Of a DNA stretch of 64,000 bases, positions 12,501 to 25,700 are shown piece after piece (within the stretch, counting starts at the first letter, position 1; each line of letters starts with the position of its first letter). The DNA is from Bombus terrestris (taxonomy: Eukaryota > Arthropoda > Insecta > Hymenoptera > Apidae): contig NC_063271.1 of the NCBI RefSeq assembly GCF_910591885.1, positions 14,873,001 to 14,937,000 on the forward strand, read 5' to 3'. A model generated the notes under the pieces. It worked only from the letters and a program-made list of their open reading frames with translations, did no database searches and was not told the origin of the DNA. The translations under genes and the position numbers were made by a program.

Positions 12501-13200
12501 ATTTTATTTTTTGAAAATTTCTTTAAGATTCAGTGATCACAGTTCACCATTTACACAAAGATTATCTTTGTCTCAATGACTTCCTCGAGACAAATTTTAG
12601 AAATAACTGCTATTTTTTACCCTTACCGAATGCAGTGAGTTTTAAGCTTTACGAGATCGAATTGTTTTAGAAATTGACAGGAATTTTCGTCCGAGATTTC
12701 GAATTTTGTGTTAGGAAAAAATAAGTAAACTTAAAGTTGCAGTATAACGAATTGCTTGGTTTAAATGATGATTTCGAATAACATTTTTGAATATTGATAA
12801 ACAGTACCAACGCTTCTATATTCCGTTATCGACAATAACAAAAATTTATTTTTGCGGATAAACAATCAACCACTAAAAGTTGAATCTGTCTTTTTCCGAT
12901 ACAGTCCGAAAAATATTGATCACATAATTTCTCTTTCACAAAGCCCTTCAAGTCGTTTTGGTCTGTTAAAATTCCCGTGTTCGAAAAAGTTAATAGACAA
13001 AACCTCCACAACTCGTAGATTAGCTTTTCTCTTCTAATTCGAGTTGCCAAAGTTCGATCAACGTATCGAAAATATTTATCTGACTCGCATATACGATGTG
13101 CGCGTGTACGAAATAGCAAGATAACTTACATTGAAAGATACGGTTATTAAAAATGCAGATTATGGAAAATTAGGCGGACGATATTTAATCAGATCCTTGG
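9501..13200. other. Intergenic or extended tomosyn 3' UTR
   Basis: AT-rich with scattered AATAAA motifs (9754-9759, about 9789 and about 11.80 kb) and a TGTA microsatellite near 10177-10208. No exon or RNA gene could be supported. Confidence 0.45.
10177..10208. repeat. (TGTA)n microsatellite
   Basis: About eight tandem copies of a 4-bp TGTA/TATG unit, likely polymorphic in length. Confidence 0.9.
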
Positions 13201-14460
13201 AAATTGAGGTTCGAACAGAGAACGATTACTGTTATTGACACCAGCCAGGTAATTAAATTAGTTTCTGCGACTCTTCCGCTGTTAGGATAGGCATCGGCCT
13301 GGAATAATACACTGCCGAGTTCCTGTCTTTTTTACTCTGCAGCGGCAAAGGTGCTCTCAACCACACCCGCCGCGTACACTTCTCATTTCCAATTTAAAAA
13401 TAATGAGAATTTACTGCGAATAGGTGCCGCTGTCGCGTACAGATACTCATCGAGTTTGAGCTCGCTTGTGGGAAGTGGAATGAATTGAAAAAAATTCAAT
13501 TTAGCGTCAGTATACCGCATTCTTTTCCCTTCTCTTCCCTTCCCTCTTTCTGCCGACCCTTCTCTTCCTTTCTCTCTTTCTCGCCTTTTTCTATCTGTGC
13601 CTCCTTCTCTTAAGGTAGTGCGGAATATCGAATGTATCAAAATCGTGTATACGCCGTACCAATGTCACTCTAAAATAAATCTGTAAGAAAGTAAAAGACA
13701 AAGAAAGGAAAAGGAAGAAAGAAAGAAACTAAAGTGCTGCTACGAAATAAGAGAGTGATCGTTTACTTGCTTATTCGTTAACTTGTGTTGGTAATTGATC
13801 GGTGTCGTTTTACGGTAACCTTTAAACAGCAATATCCGAGAGTTGAGGTATTTGTGCGATGTCTCGTGGAACAAGAAGAATCTTCGCAATCGCGATCGCA
13901 ATGACAATCGAAAGGTAGTGGATGGTGGTGAAAGGATGCTAGCGAACGATCGAAGGGAAGAAACGAATAAAGAGCCCGAGAGAAACGGCAGTCTGTCTTG
14001 AGTACGCGTAATAAAATGTAAATGCGTGCCAATTCGCGGCCAATATCGAGAGTTAGCTTGCCAAGGTAGTTTTCCGTTTACTCGTCGGATCGGCATAACA
14101 CTGAGTAAGTGGTGAGTATTGGAACGAACGCGAACGTGTGCACCGAACGGGCCCGCGGGCTTCGCCGTCATTTGCATGAGTAACGGTGGAACCAAGAGGT
14201 TAGGGTAGCGAGACGAGTAATTTATAGTCAATAATTCTTGGCGAAGCAATTTTCGCATCGAGCGCGAACGTTTCCTCCGGAACGAAGAAGGAGAAATAGG
14301 AGAAGGACGGGATCTGGAGAGGGAAGAGGAGGAGGAGGAGGCGGTGCCGTAGAGGCGGCAGGAAATGAGGCGGAATGTTAAATAGCTGCTGTAGCTTCTC
14401 CCTAGCCTGTCATCTCAGGTAGCCCTTAAACTGCACGTGGGAATTATTCGCCATGCGACT
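13200..14460. promoter_or_regulatory. Raised-GC island, candidate enhancer or promoter of an unannotated transcript
   Basis: GC is clearly higher than on either side, with pyrimidine-rich (13500-13610) and GGA-rich (14300-14345) tracts and a core near 14080-14240 holding CGCGGGC and ATTTGCAT. A 172-codon minus-strand open frame crosses it, but its composition is not protein-like and no family is recognisable. I treat it as non-coding. Function is inferred from composition only. Confidence 0.3.
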
Positions 14461-15130
14461 ACCTATCTTTTCAACATCCAGATACATCTCGTTCGCGCGA
14501 CAACTAGTCTGAATTATACCTTCAACTTCTTACCTCTTTTATCTTCGTTACTTTTACCTTACAATTTTCTTCTATTTTCTTCACATTCCTTTCAGCTAAT
14601 AATTTGAATTTCTTCCACGAAGAAATCTCATAAACATGAAATAAATTTTTACTAATATTTATACCACAATAATATACATGTATAGTACGAATGTATTATC
14701 GTATGGCTTTCCAACCGATATTAATATTAATATCATTATCGTTTCTTTTCGATGCTTGAAAAAAGAGCTAATTAAAAATAGATCAATATAGTAAAATATA
14801 GTAAATATAAAAATATAATAATAAACATATAGTAAAAATAGATCAAGAAATGAAATAGAGAACAATATACCGCATAAGATCCACAAAGATTGGAAATTAG
14901 TAAAATACACTAATAGTTAATTAAGTAAGAAGGAGAGGATATGAGACATGAAATTGTATGAAAGTATTTAATGGTATAGATCGTCGTTCTCGCGTCATGG
15001 AACACATCCATAAAATAATATACAGTGAGAAAAAGAATACAAACGCAACAAACTATGTACTCCCAAGAGTTCATGGCGTTTTCTTCATGGCAACTTTTCA
15101 CACTTTTATTTACCAGTCAGCGCTGCACTT
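14461..15130. other. AT-rich gene-free stretch
   Basis: No feature supported. Confidence 0.4.
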
Positions 15131-15370
15131 ACGTGAAAAGTTTAAGTCTGGTGTGGAAAGGTGAAGATTACCCGGGGCAACATAAACCGATACCGACGAC
15201 ATAAAGGTGCACAGCCGATATTAGATATCAAGGCATCCGCCTTAGCTTTCATCCGCCATCGAGTGTCCCACCGAGAGCTATCAAACTGATAGAATATGTT
15301 CCATGCCAGCACAACCCCAACCCTACCCCACTACTATATCGATATACCCATCTGCACGATTATCATATGT
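15131..15370. promoter_or_regulatory. Candidate non-coding regulatory island
   Basis: A mixed-composition block (ACCCGGGGCAAC, GCATCCGCC, CCACCGAGAGC) between AT-rich flanks, without a coding frame. This is a composition-based inference. Confidence 0.22.
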
Positions 15371-17518
15371 AGAACGCCTTATTTAAAGTAGCTTTTATCG
15401 CGAGCTTAACTTAAGTCCTGAATTTGGTTCAAAATATCACACCTACTACACCTTTCGTATCTCTTTAAACGAATCTCTTTGGCTCTTCTTTTTAATTTCT
15501 ATTTCACCGCATATCGGGAAGACACTTACTTGCAACAAGATTGAAAAATCGAGCTTTCATTTATCGTTTTTTTTTTAATACTGAAATAATGAAATCGACA
15601 TGCACTAAGTATTACGACATCCGTTGGTTCCACACGAAACGTGATAATTATTCTAGATAGTCGAGAAAACGATTAATCGTTGAGACTTTTATATTTACGT
15701 AAAATTACGATCTAAAACTCATGATAAAAATTTGTTGAAATTATTTGCAAATATTACAAATATATAATAAATTAATAGCGATATCTTGGTCTTCTAGTAG
15801 TTTCCTGACTTAAAGTCTGTCGAAAAATTTGCGATGAAATGAGAAATTTTCGGGATGCCAATCATAATATTATTCGCGGCATATACAACGAACGAAAGAC
15901 AGTGACGAATATGGGATACGAAAGAACGTTAATTTTATGATATCGAATACAGGGGTTTATAGCTTAAAATTTCACATGACCAATAACTTCTACAAATTTT
16001 AATAATTTCCCGATTTTTCAGGTTTGTGCATTCTTTCATTAATGTCCTAATACTTATGTCTGTCAGAATAAACCGAATTCTTTTAAGTTACCACCTAGTC
16101 TTTTGAGATACGTTTATAACATGTTGGTGACACGAATATCGTGACGATTCAGCATTAGAAATTACGTCGAGCTTTTAATAATTATATGTTATACTATTTA
16201 TACGATCACAGGAATGACTGCACCTTAAGAATGAATCTCTATAAAAATAACTGTATGTCTTTTTTTAAAAAAAAATATGCATAGTTGCATTTGTGACATT
16301 TGTTTGACAGGATAATGGAGGTTTCTAAACTATGCACAATATTTTTATGAACTTTCTACTCTTATCTGAAATAGAGTTACGACAAATTAGGTTGCTAGGA
16401 TTATTCGATATATCGGTGTACTGACTAGATTTCATTAGAAAATTATGGTTTTTAATAAATATCTAAATTCAATATTTAGTATTGTATTTTTCGTTCTCAT
16501 CATATGAGTGCTGTTAATGTAATTTTGTTATTAGATATGTAGGTATAATATACCTATACGCCTCACCGTTATCGAATTTTCCTTATGGGACTACGCGTCA
16601 GCAATAATCGATACATGCAATACTATCATAAAAATACTAAACGCTTTGAAGAAAACTAGTAACTTTTTAAAGTAAGTTATATAGGCTATGTATATATATA
16701 TATTTAATAATTGTTCATAGGAAATGCATAAAATAAAAAATTTTCATTTGTAAATTTATCTTACGTTACATTTAGCATTTGTTAAAAACAATTATTATTA
16801 CTGGTTTTATATTGTATATATTATATATTAGTATTATAATGATATACATAAGTAATTGATCATTCTTGGCGATTTCTAAGGTCTTCAATCCCTAGGAACA
16901 TGTATCTTATGCTGTTGCTACAGCAAAAATTAATGCATTAGCATAACCACAATTATTAGCCATCGAAAAATCACTTTGAATAATTTTATGCTACGCTTTC
17001 TTGTTTTTAACCTGTTTCAATATAATTACCACGTTAGAGTTTGTAGACCCTTAATTATACTTCTCTCGTGACTCGTTACGTACATACTATACTCTTAAAC
17101 TTTTTCTCCTGTGTTGGACATATTGAGAATTATAATAATTAATACACGGGAAATACTATAATAAAAAAATACTTTACTCCGATTGACAAAACTTGCCATT
17201 GAAATACAGATTAAACAATTATGGACATTTATCGTTAAACATTCTAATTTACCGAGTTTAGAGACTTTTTATAATAAAATGTTATTCGCCATAAAGAACG
17301 TTATGAATTTATAAAATAAATGAAAAGAGGGAAAGTAGTAGTGCTCTGGCGATTAAGCAGCCATTTACGATAAAAATGAAAGAAAATATTTGCAAGACTA
17401 AAGTAAATTCAGTAAATCACTCTGCTGTAAAGATGTATTGCATTGTCCGGAGGTTTCTCAAACAAAACACGAAGCAAGGCAGGCTAAACCTATCATTTTC
17501 CTGTTCATTATAACAATT
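15371..17518. other. AT-rich gene-free stretch
   Basis: Simple AT repeats (for example 16690-16705) and nothing else recognisable. Confidence 0.4.
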
Positions 17519-17800
17519 ACCTGCTGATGGAGGGATGGCGAGGGTGAACGGGGACCCGGTGAAAATAATGATTGAAAATAACAGGAATCACATAAACGTG
17601 CAATCATGCAGCGTCGAAGCATACCGAGGGTTGTCGGAAATGATCACAGATTTCAGGGCAGTGTGATCATCCGACTCGAAGACAAGCATTACGCTAATGA
17701 CCTCCATTATCCTCAGATTATAGAATTATAACGCTGTTGCAATAAATTATTCGTCCTGCCGTGATCATTTCTCAGTCCGCAATCTACTTTACATCGACGC
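17519..17800. promoter_or_regulatory. Candidate enhancer with a TGATCACA inverted pair
   Basis: GC-richer block with many homeodomain-like ATTA cores (ctaatgacc, ccattatcc, aattataac, aaattattc), CATAAACG, and a perfect inverted pair TGATCACA (17641-17648) / TGTGATCA (17662-17669). A further GTGATCAT follows at 17761. It is not coding in any frame. Enhancer role inferred. Confidence 0.3.
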
Positions 17801-18514
17801 GACGCTACGCAAAGAAAAAATAAATAATTCATAAACAGTAAAATTCCGCTCTTTTAGCAGTTCTTGTCGAACAGGTTAAAACGTACGTGAATAATAAAAA
17901 TATGTAATCATAAACTATAAATAATTTTAAACATTTCGATAGCGAACTCTAATCTTACGGATAGATCTATTTTAAAAAGTATCTGTTTTAAAAATAGGAA
18001 ATTTCGTTGATTAAAAGATCGTAAATTAACTAATTTCTTAGTCTCTGTCTCTTCTTATTCCGAGCCTTTTCGTGCTTTAAAGAGTAAAGCAAAAATGTTG
18101 TACAAGTACCGAGATATTTCGTTAAAAGATTATCTATAATAAAAATATAAAATTTTACTGCTAACAATTATTGTCGATATAATAATAAACGAAATAAATG
18201 TACTTAGATAATTGACGTCTATATTTTAAATTAATACAAGCTAAGAGTTAATTAAATTAGTATTTTATTTATTAATGTTGAAACTATTAAACGCTTCCAT
18301 ATACACACTATCTATCTAATTTATACTGCACACGGAATATTAATTCAATAACTTTAGCTTGTATTAGTACGAAATATAAATATTAAATATAATAATCAAA
18401 ACGAAATATAAAATATAAATGTAATATTTACTTTTGTCTTGTATTGTAATACATTGAGAATAATTATTAAAAGTCAAATATAATTTATTTAGTTATAATT
18501 AAGGTTGTTATGTA

Positions 18515-18690
18515 ATAGCCGTGTTGGCTAACCGGAGGGAGGCAAATTCTGCTTTTCGGAGAGAAAGTTGAGGAGAGATTTTTAATGGATAGGCCGTTTA
18601 ACACCTTTGGCGAATCCCCCACATATCCCACCGATCAGCATTGATGGCGATGCGTAATGCATTTTCTCCTCCTTACATAGAAAAAGTTAT
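18515..18690. promoter_or_regulatory. Candidate non-coding regulatory island
   Basis: A short GC-raised block (AGCCGTGTTGGCTAACCGGAGG and CCACCGATCAGC, with GCGATGCG) inside very AT-rich DNA, with no open frame. Confidence 0.22.
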
Positions 18691-21240
18691 AGTTAAAGTT
18701 CGTCCATACGGAACTTATAATTTTTATGTCATTTATATAACATATTTAACATATAAAACATATTTTTTGAATCTTTTTAATAAGGTATTTACCTATAAAA
18801 GACAATTTTTGTAAAAAGGTTTTGTAAACAAGTTAAAAAAGTAAGGGTATTACCAACTGATTGTTCCGACAAACGTATTTTACAATAATCCTTCGTTTTG
18901 AAAGTATGTACATGTAAGTAATTTAGTCGAAATATTATTAATGTTTTTTACAATCGTTAGTTGAAATAAAAATTAGTCACCAGTTTCATATCTAAATTGA
19001 TTTTAAAAAGCATATTTATATACGTTTAAGATAAGCGTAATATTAAATAAACATAAAAACACACTACTTTGGAAACGTTTTGCAAACGTTGTTGACTTAC
19101 AGTACGACAAAATTTAGAACGAACATACCAAAAAATTTGTATTAGTAATATTTGCTCAAGTATCGAAAAAATTTAAAAATTTCCAATTCAAAATTGTTTC
19201 AACAATCAAATAATACCTGCGAGCTTGAACTTTGAAAGTTCAAAAATAATAGTAATTTGTAAAATTAAATAATGATGTTTGTCATATTTTTAGTTCCTTC
19301 TTCTTCTTCTTCTTCTTCTTTTAGAAAAAGAGGCAAAGGCTCGCTGTCTAGTAAATTGTGATATAAATACGAAGATCATTCTATACCTGATCTGTGATGA
19401 TAACCGACCAACTAATTGATTCCATAGAATTAAGCACGTCGTTTCCACTACTCGCGTCTTATTTCGAGAAGGAGAAAGTCGAAAAGAGCTGAGAACAGCC
19501 ACTTCCTAGAACACTCGTGTTTGTACTTATCTCTCTCTCTCCATCGATGTTCGTTGATTTGAAGCCTGCGGTAATTTCGGAAGAAAAATACTCAAAACAA
19601 TTTTAATGTTCATTTGAAAACGAGTAAAATATAAACCTCTCATTGAAAATCTAATGTCTAACATATCTACGGAGCAAATCGGTCGATCCTTGGTAACAAT
19701 GATCTTCTCCATAAAGAGTACGCACATGTAATTAAGATAACACTAGTTCTTCTCGAAAGCATAACGCGTCATCGCGTACACGTGGCAAACTATATTTAAC
19801 TGCAGCATTGTTCGCAACAGATCAGTTTACGAAGTCTCATTTAAGCTTTGGTATTTATTCATCTGCAATTTCTATGACTGACGTTGGATATTTGTCGGTA
19901 CAAACATTAAGGAAGCTGAAACGTATCGAGGTGTATACAGAGAACAAAGAAATTAAAAACTAGTTAGCTACCCGGGGCGAACGTTTTCAAGTGATCACGC
20001 AATATCGCTGCGTGCTATAGGCTTCTCCCTCTATCGCAACTGGGACCAATTCTTCGCTCAAACTTGTTCACGATCGTTACGGCTGCATATATACTTGTGT
20101 TGTGTATACAACAGAATTTATTTCACGCTCTGAACGCGTCTCACAATACTACACGATGCCACGTGGTCATTCGACTCGAACGGAAATATTCGCTGTGATA
20201 ATCGATTACCACAATTGAAAGAGGTGAAATCATCGACAGCCAGTAGGGTGCCTTTGGCCCTTTCAAAACGAAGAGTGATAACACGATCGAGCTCAACGGA
20301 TAAATAATATTGTTGTTTTATTGTTTACTCGTTGTTTGATTTCTAATGACCATAAAATAAGATAAATTCTACTACTTTGAACAATAAAACTACAAATATA
20401 TTCGATGATGATATTATGTGACAAGATTATTTTTGAACGTAGTATCTTCATAAAATATGTTAACACGTGTAAAGTTTGCTCTTGAATTTTAGAAACTTTC
20501 GTATAAACATATTTACGTGCACTTTTGCACGAAGCTGTAAAGTTAATACGCGTATTATTTATGCAGAAACAGTTGATACGTAATTACCACAATGGTCGTT
20601 ATTTACGTATCATATGTGTTCCGAGTGAAATATGACAAGCAAAAATTGATGAGTTTGTATTGAACTAACGTAGAAAGGATAATATAAATTTCAGTAGTAA
20701 ATACGAAAAATGATAACAAATCTATAACGTCAAGTATTTTTATTCGTGATGTATACATTAAAACAAACTCATCTTAAAATAAATTTATTTGGTACAACCT
20801 AAAGAAACTAAATTTCAATATAAACGTTTGTTGAAATATACTACGATATATGTACATGTACGATCATTACAAGAAGATAGCATTAAAAGTTACCTTGGTT
20901 AAAATGTTTTCAGTCCATTTGATGTATTATTTCTTGTCAAATTTTACTTTGTTAGTCTCTCGTTCGTTTTATATCCTAGAAAATTGATTTCATGAAGAAT
21001 CATTCGAGGGTCTAAAAAAAAAAAAAAAAAAATGTAAAAGATATCAACTATAAATTAACGTGAAACAAATAACGTATATTACGATTATATAGAATCGCGT
21101 ATATGAGATAAATTAGAAAATAAGTTTCCATTCTATTCTAAAATTCTCGCACGATTATCGCTAAGACGATCCATTTCCCAAACATAAAAAAAAATTGACA
21201 TTTAAGAGAAAAGCAAATCCTAATAGTGAAAATTAATGAA
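18691..21240. other. Gene-free stretch with simple repeats
   Basis: Contains a TTC repeat at about 19294-19321 and an A run at 21014-21032. Sequence is mildly GC-raised at 19740-20300 without a recognisable gene. Nothing else supported. Confidence 0.4.
19294..19321. repeat. (TTC)n microsatellite
   Basis: Roughly nine tandem TTC triplets. The poly-Arg end of a minus-strand open frame here is an artefact of this repeat. Confidence 0.9.
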
Positions 21241-21830
21241 ATGGCGCGAACGAAGAGGAAAAGGGGAGGAAAATATAAACGATTAAACGGATGTAGAGAA
21301 AGAGTAGAGGCGAGTCGGTTTAAGCTGAGTGAAGTCAAGTGAAGTGAAGTGAAGTGAAGTCGGGAGAGTAGAATGAAGTGGGGTGGAACGAAGGCAAGCA
21401 CATCAGGACGTTAAGAAACGAGCGGGCCTCCCCTTCTGCATCTACTTTCGTGTTTACACGTATCCTGCAGCCCATAAATAAGCTGGTACGGTGTCGGACA
21501 CGGTCGCTCGCGCACGGGAAAACTTGACTAATTGCGAGAAACCTCTCTGACATCTCTGCCTGTTCCTTTCCGTCTAGATATCCTTCGTTGGCCTGTCCCT
21601 CCCATTACCAGACCTGCCTGTTTTCCTCTTGCATGCCGATCTTCCTTCTGTCCTCCTATAATGTACAGTATGACACATCCCGCGGTTTTTCGTCGACCGT
21701 TCATCATCCCGAGACTAATCTCTTCTACTTGAGCTCCGCTGACGCGTCGTTTGTCTTCCTTTTGCTGTACCTGTACGTGCGCGTTCCACGTTCCACGGAC
21801 GAGCCACTAGGTTCCGTGTAAGTATCCGCA
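21241..21830. promoter_or_regulatory. Raised-GC island with a GTGAA tandem repeat
   Basis: AAGTG/GTGAA units are tandemly repeated at 21327-21360, followed by a GC-rich segment (21410-21830) with overlapping open frames on both strands that look non-coding. It may be a promoter or 5' UTR of an unseen transcript, or an enhancer. Confidence 0.25.
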
Positions 21831-21890
21831 ATGCAATCTTTCCAAAAGATTTGCTTCGTCCTTTGACTGTTGCTCCTTTAAAAATTCTTG

Positions 21891-22009
21891 CAAACTCTTT
21901 TCGATTCAGCTTCAATAACATATGTATTATACATACATGTATTATATAATATATTATATATATATATGTATTATACATGTGTTATAGAAGCTGAATCGGA
22001 AAGAGTTTG
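21891..22009. repeat. 119-bp near-perfect hairpin (foldback element or pre-miRNA-like)
   Basis: The left arm starts CAAACTCTTTTCGATTCAGC and the right arm, reverse-complemented, starts CAAACTCTTTCCGATTCAGC. Arms of about 45 bp match with few changes around an AT-only loop. It could be a young foldback MITE or a hairpin RNA source. Confidence 0.7.
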
Positions 22010-22379
22010 AGTATTCGCTGCAACCGTATGAATTTGTTGAATTCTGATGGATTATTATGAACCGTAGAATGTATTGTTCGTATGATGCGCATAAACTGTG
22101 ACCACTTCATGGTTAATAAACTCGTTTGTTCGACTAGATGATACAACAACTTACATTCTGACAAGATATCTCGTTCCTATCTTAGTTTTACGATTTATTT
22201 CAATGTTCACGATTTCCTTGATTATCTTTTTCCTTCTTCCCCTTTTCCTTGCATCGTGACAGTAATTACCTAATGGTATAACCGGGCACGAATCAGGAAC
22301 GGAGTTGTCATTGAAGGCGTTGAGAGAAACACAAACGCCTCTATTACGAATAGAAATAGAGAGTTACATCTTGTCATTA

Positions 22380-22720
22380 AAGTAACTAAATTATCGTTTA
22401 TAGGTCTGCTTTCTGTAAGACGGCGCGCGCACAGCGCAGCGTTGCGTCAACGCTTAACATTCTACGGATGATTGTTGTAATATCCGCGGCACAAACAGGC
22501 TATTGTGCTGACCGCGACGGCAGCCCTTTGCGAGATACCGATTAATCTTCTTTTTCAACAACCAGCTTTCTTGTCACCGAGTTAACCAACGAGTTGCTTG
22601 GTAGTCGACAGGTAAGACTTTCGAAGCAGCTGCACTACGTTGTTAAAATTGCTCGTTGCAGCCACAGAATACGCAAGTAATATATTACTTTCACGATTAG
22701 CGATAAAAAGTTGAGCTCAG
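22380..22720. promoter_or_regulatory. Candidate regulatory island
   Basis: CpG-rich block (GGCGCGCGCACAGCGCAGCG at about 22422-22441) followed by TTGCGTCAACGC and CCGCGACGGC, in an AT-rich setting and without a coding frame. Enhancer or promoter inferred. Confidence 0.28.
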
Positions 22721-25700
22721 GACTATCGCGAAGCGTGATCGACGAGTACGTATCGTTGGTCATCCAAGCAGCATAACATAAAATCTTTAAGCTGATTGCA
22801 AACAAAGATATTGTTGATAAAAATGATCAAATTGATTCAACTATGTTATCGTTTGAGCGCTTTGTCCGTGTTTGAGAAAAATCATATTATCCAAATGTCA
22901 CATCATCGTGCGATAATCAACAAACAATGAACATCGTTGTGTTCCATGAACAACGAAACTTCATCTTTCTCTTTTCACGTTTATTTTGTTTACTTGAATT
23001 CAGTTCAGGATACGATGCGGATGCATTTTATCGAATTAGAAACTTATTTTTCCGATGGGAATAGACAAATTTGGAAAATATACAAGTAATTTAAAAATAC
23101 AAAAAATCAGTACGATACACTGTACAATGAAGATTGTCTTCCACGTACCTGTTAGAGGTGCATGAAATATGCAATGTAAATTGAACTCTTTAACAATTTG
23201 ATTTAATTCCAATGCGAAAGATTAATGTTCTAAAATGTTAGGAAAATTCGTTACATTAATATGTAACATTTGAAATCCTTTGACTCAAGAATTTGAGAAC
23301 TCGATATTATTAATAAATGACGAGAAGTGATCAAAGTGTTAGAAACTATCAATGTCGTGTAATGATCACGAATAAATTACGGATATTTACGTAGTGAAAA
23401 AGCAAAGATGTAAGAAATATGAGCATATAGTATGTAGACAATATGCTAAATTATGCAAAATATGTGCACACATAAATACATATGTATGTTTGCGAAATAC
23501 TTATAAATAATGTTATGATATGCTTTTACGTATAATCATTTTAGTTATAACGTAGGTATATAGAATAATGGTCTCTTTACGATTTTCGATAGTAATCCGA
23601 TATCACTGGTTTGAAAAATGAATTTATTGGCCTAGAAAGACCATCCCCCATATCGTAGGTCAGAATGGGAACGTATTTAATTGTTCCAATATCGAGTTGG
23701 AATTTCTTTTAGTGTTTGTACGTGTAGGATACCTAGCACTCAAAATTGTTGCAATTTTCAAAATTATATGGTAATAGGCAATTTTCTTTAAACTTTTCTT
23801 TAACTTTTCTCTTTAATTTCTCACTAAAAGACCAGTTTCTCGATAATTTCAGTAATTATTTCTATCGACGCACATTTTTTAAGACATTTATCCATCTTCT
23901 TATGTTGCCATGTTAACTAAAAAGGTTTTTAAATGGACTTGAATGTACGCTAGAACGGAAAATTTCTTTTTCGACTATGATCGATACCGTATTCTTCGTC
24001 ATCAAACGATTCTGTTATTTTGGAAACGATATCATATCCGGAAGCAACAATTTAGCTCACCAAGTTAGATAAATAATCACAAATACACAAATACTTTTCT
24101 TATAAGTTGTAAAGCTGAGTAGATAGAAAATAGCGTCTTTGTGCAGGATAATGCCATTTCTAGTTAACTTTCTTATCTTGTAATCAGCTGTGGTAAAAGG
24201 AAAATACTTGCGAGCTTTCTCACTGTAAAATAATGAAAATTCATGATAAGGAAATGCATAAGAAGCTTTTAAGAACATTCCACTCAGTATATTTTTGATA
24301 TTTACTAATCAAACCGAGGTTCTAGGATACTATCAAATTTAGATTATACCGAGCAGGCTTCTTGTAAATTGACCATAGCCTGCAGACTATAGTCACGATT
24401 CATAGATTATTGCAAAAATAAAAATATGTAAAAATGTACGAAACGTGCAACATATTCGTATTTATCTGTTATTTCCGTCAAATATGAAAAACATATGTTA
24501 AACAAAGAAAGTACACGTACTTATGTATTTGTATAGATATCCGCTCTCTAGTAGCGACAATAAGCAACAGAGTAAGTGGCTTACGGTATACTGAATAAAA
24601 GTCGGTGAATTTTCTGGCGCCAAGTAATTCGTTTGAAGCACTCTTCGGCAAGCATTGGTCTCCTTCGTCGACGTTCATGCCTTTCTAACATACTGCAGCG
24701 CCGGAAGGAAGCTCTTGACAAGCCACTCGCCTTACGTTACGTCCAAAGCCTCTTTCTTGTTGCGTTCAGAATGGGACGTTACGCGTAGCTATTAGACGCG
24801 ACTAATCGACAGACACTGACAAACAGGAAACAACGCTCGCTCGTTCGACGATAAAAAGAAAACACCGCCCGTCTGATCTACGATAACTAATATCGAACGC
24901 GTAACAAATTTTGCTTTTCAAACGAATGTTATTTTTTTTCTATATTCGACTCTAGCCCTAGTTTATATTTATGTTGAAATACTTATTCGATTGGTCAAAC
25001 ATAGTGGTTAAATACGATGTTCGTCAGATGGTTAAGCGTTACCGAAATATAAAACTTTTCAATGATAAAATAGTAGATAAAATAACAATGTTAAAACGGA
25101 TATAAAATTCCATAACAAGACAGAAGTGGATGAAAATGGAAAATCTTAAGTAATATTCTCTTGATTAATTATTTCTACTTATTTACGTACTTCGTCGTAA
25201 TTGTGCATAGTTGAGGATTACTGTTAAAAATGCCTGACCTTAAAAGAAAAATAGATAACAATCTGTAAAAGAATTAATATTTATTTATCAAACTATCCTA
25301 TACAGGAGAGTAATTAACTACATATTTCATATTAAAGCATATCGTGCCTCTTATGTCCGTCGAAGGTAAAAAAGAAACGGATGTACTGTTTTTAAATAAT
25401 TATTGAAAAATAACTTTATATCGTTTTTTTTTCTCGCCTATTTGAAACATGTACAACGCTTTATAACAGTTTCTCTGTTACGCGTAATTCCAAACAAAGA
25501 TTCTCGCCCTTTGTTTCATACAAACGTAACTGCCACGATTTTTAATCGAAATCTGAATTTGATGAAAAGAAGAAAAATTACAATTTCGCTTAGGTTAATA
25601 GCAGGCACGGAAGATCTAGGCCGATTCGATTTAAAGGTTGTTCCAATCGGTTATAAGTATACCTTCGCAGTCGAGTTTAGAAGCTCACGATATTACGCCG

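Noticed and set aside
13740..14258. A 172-codon minus-strand open frame.
   Set aside because: Ser/Arg/Leu-rich composition typical of the complement of GC-raised non-coding DNA, no domain, and no supporting splice or family evidence.
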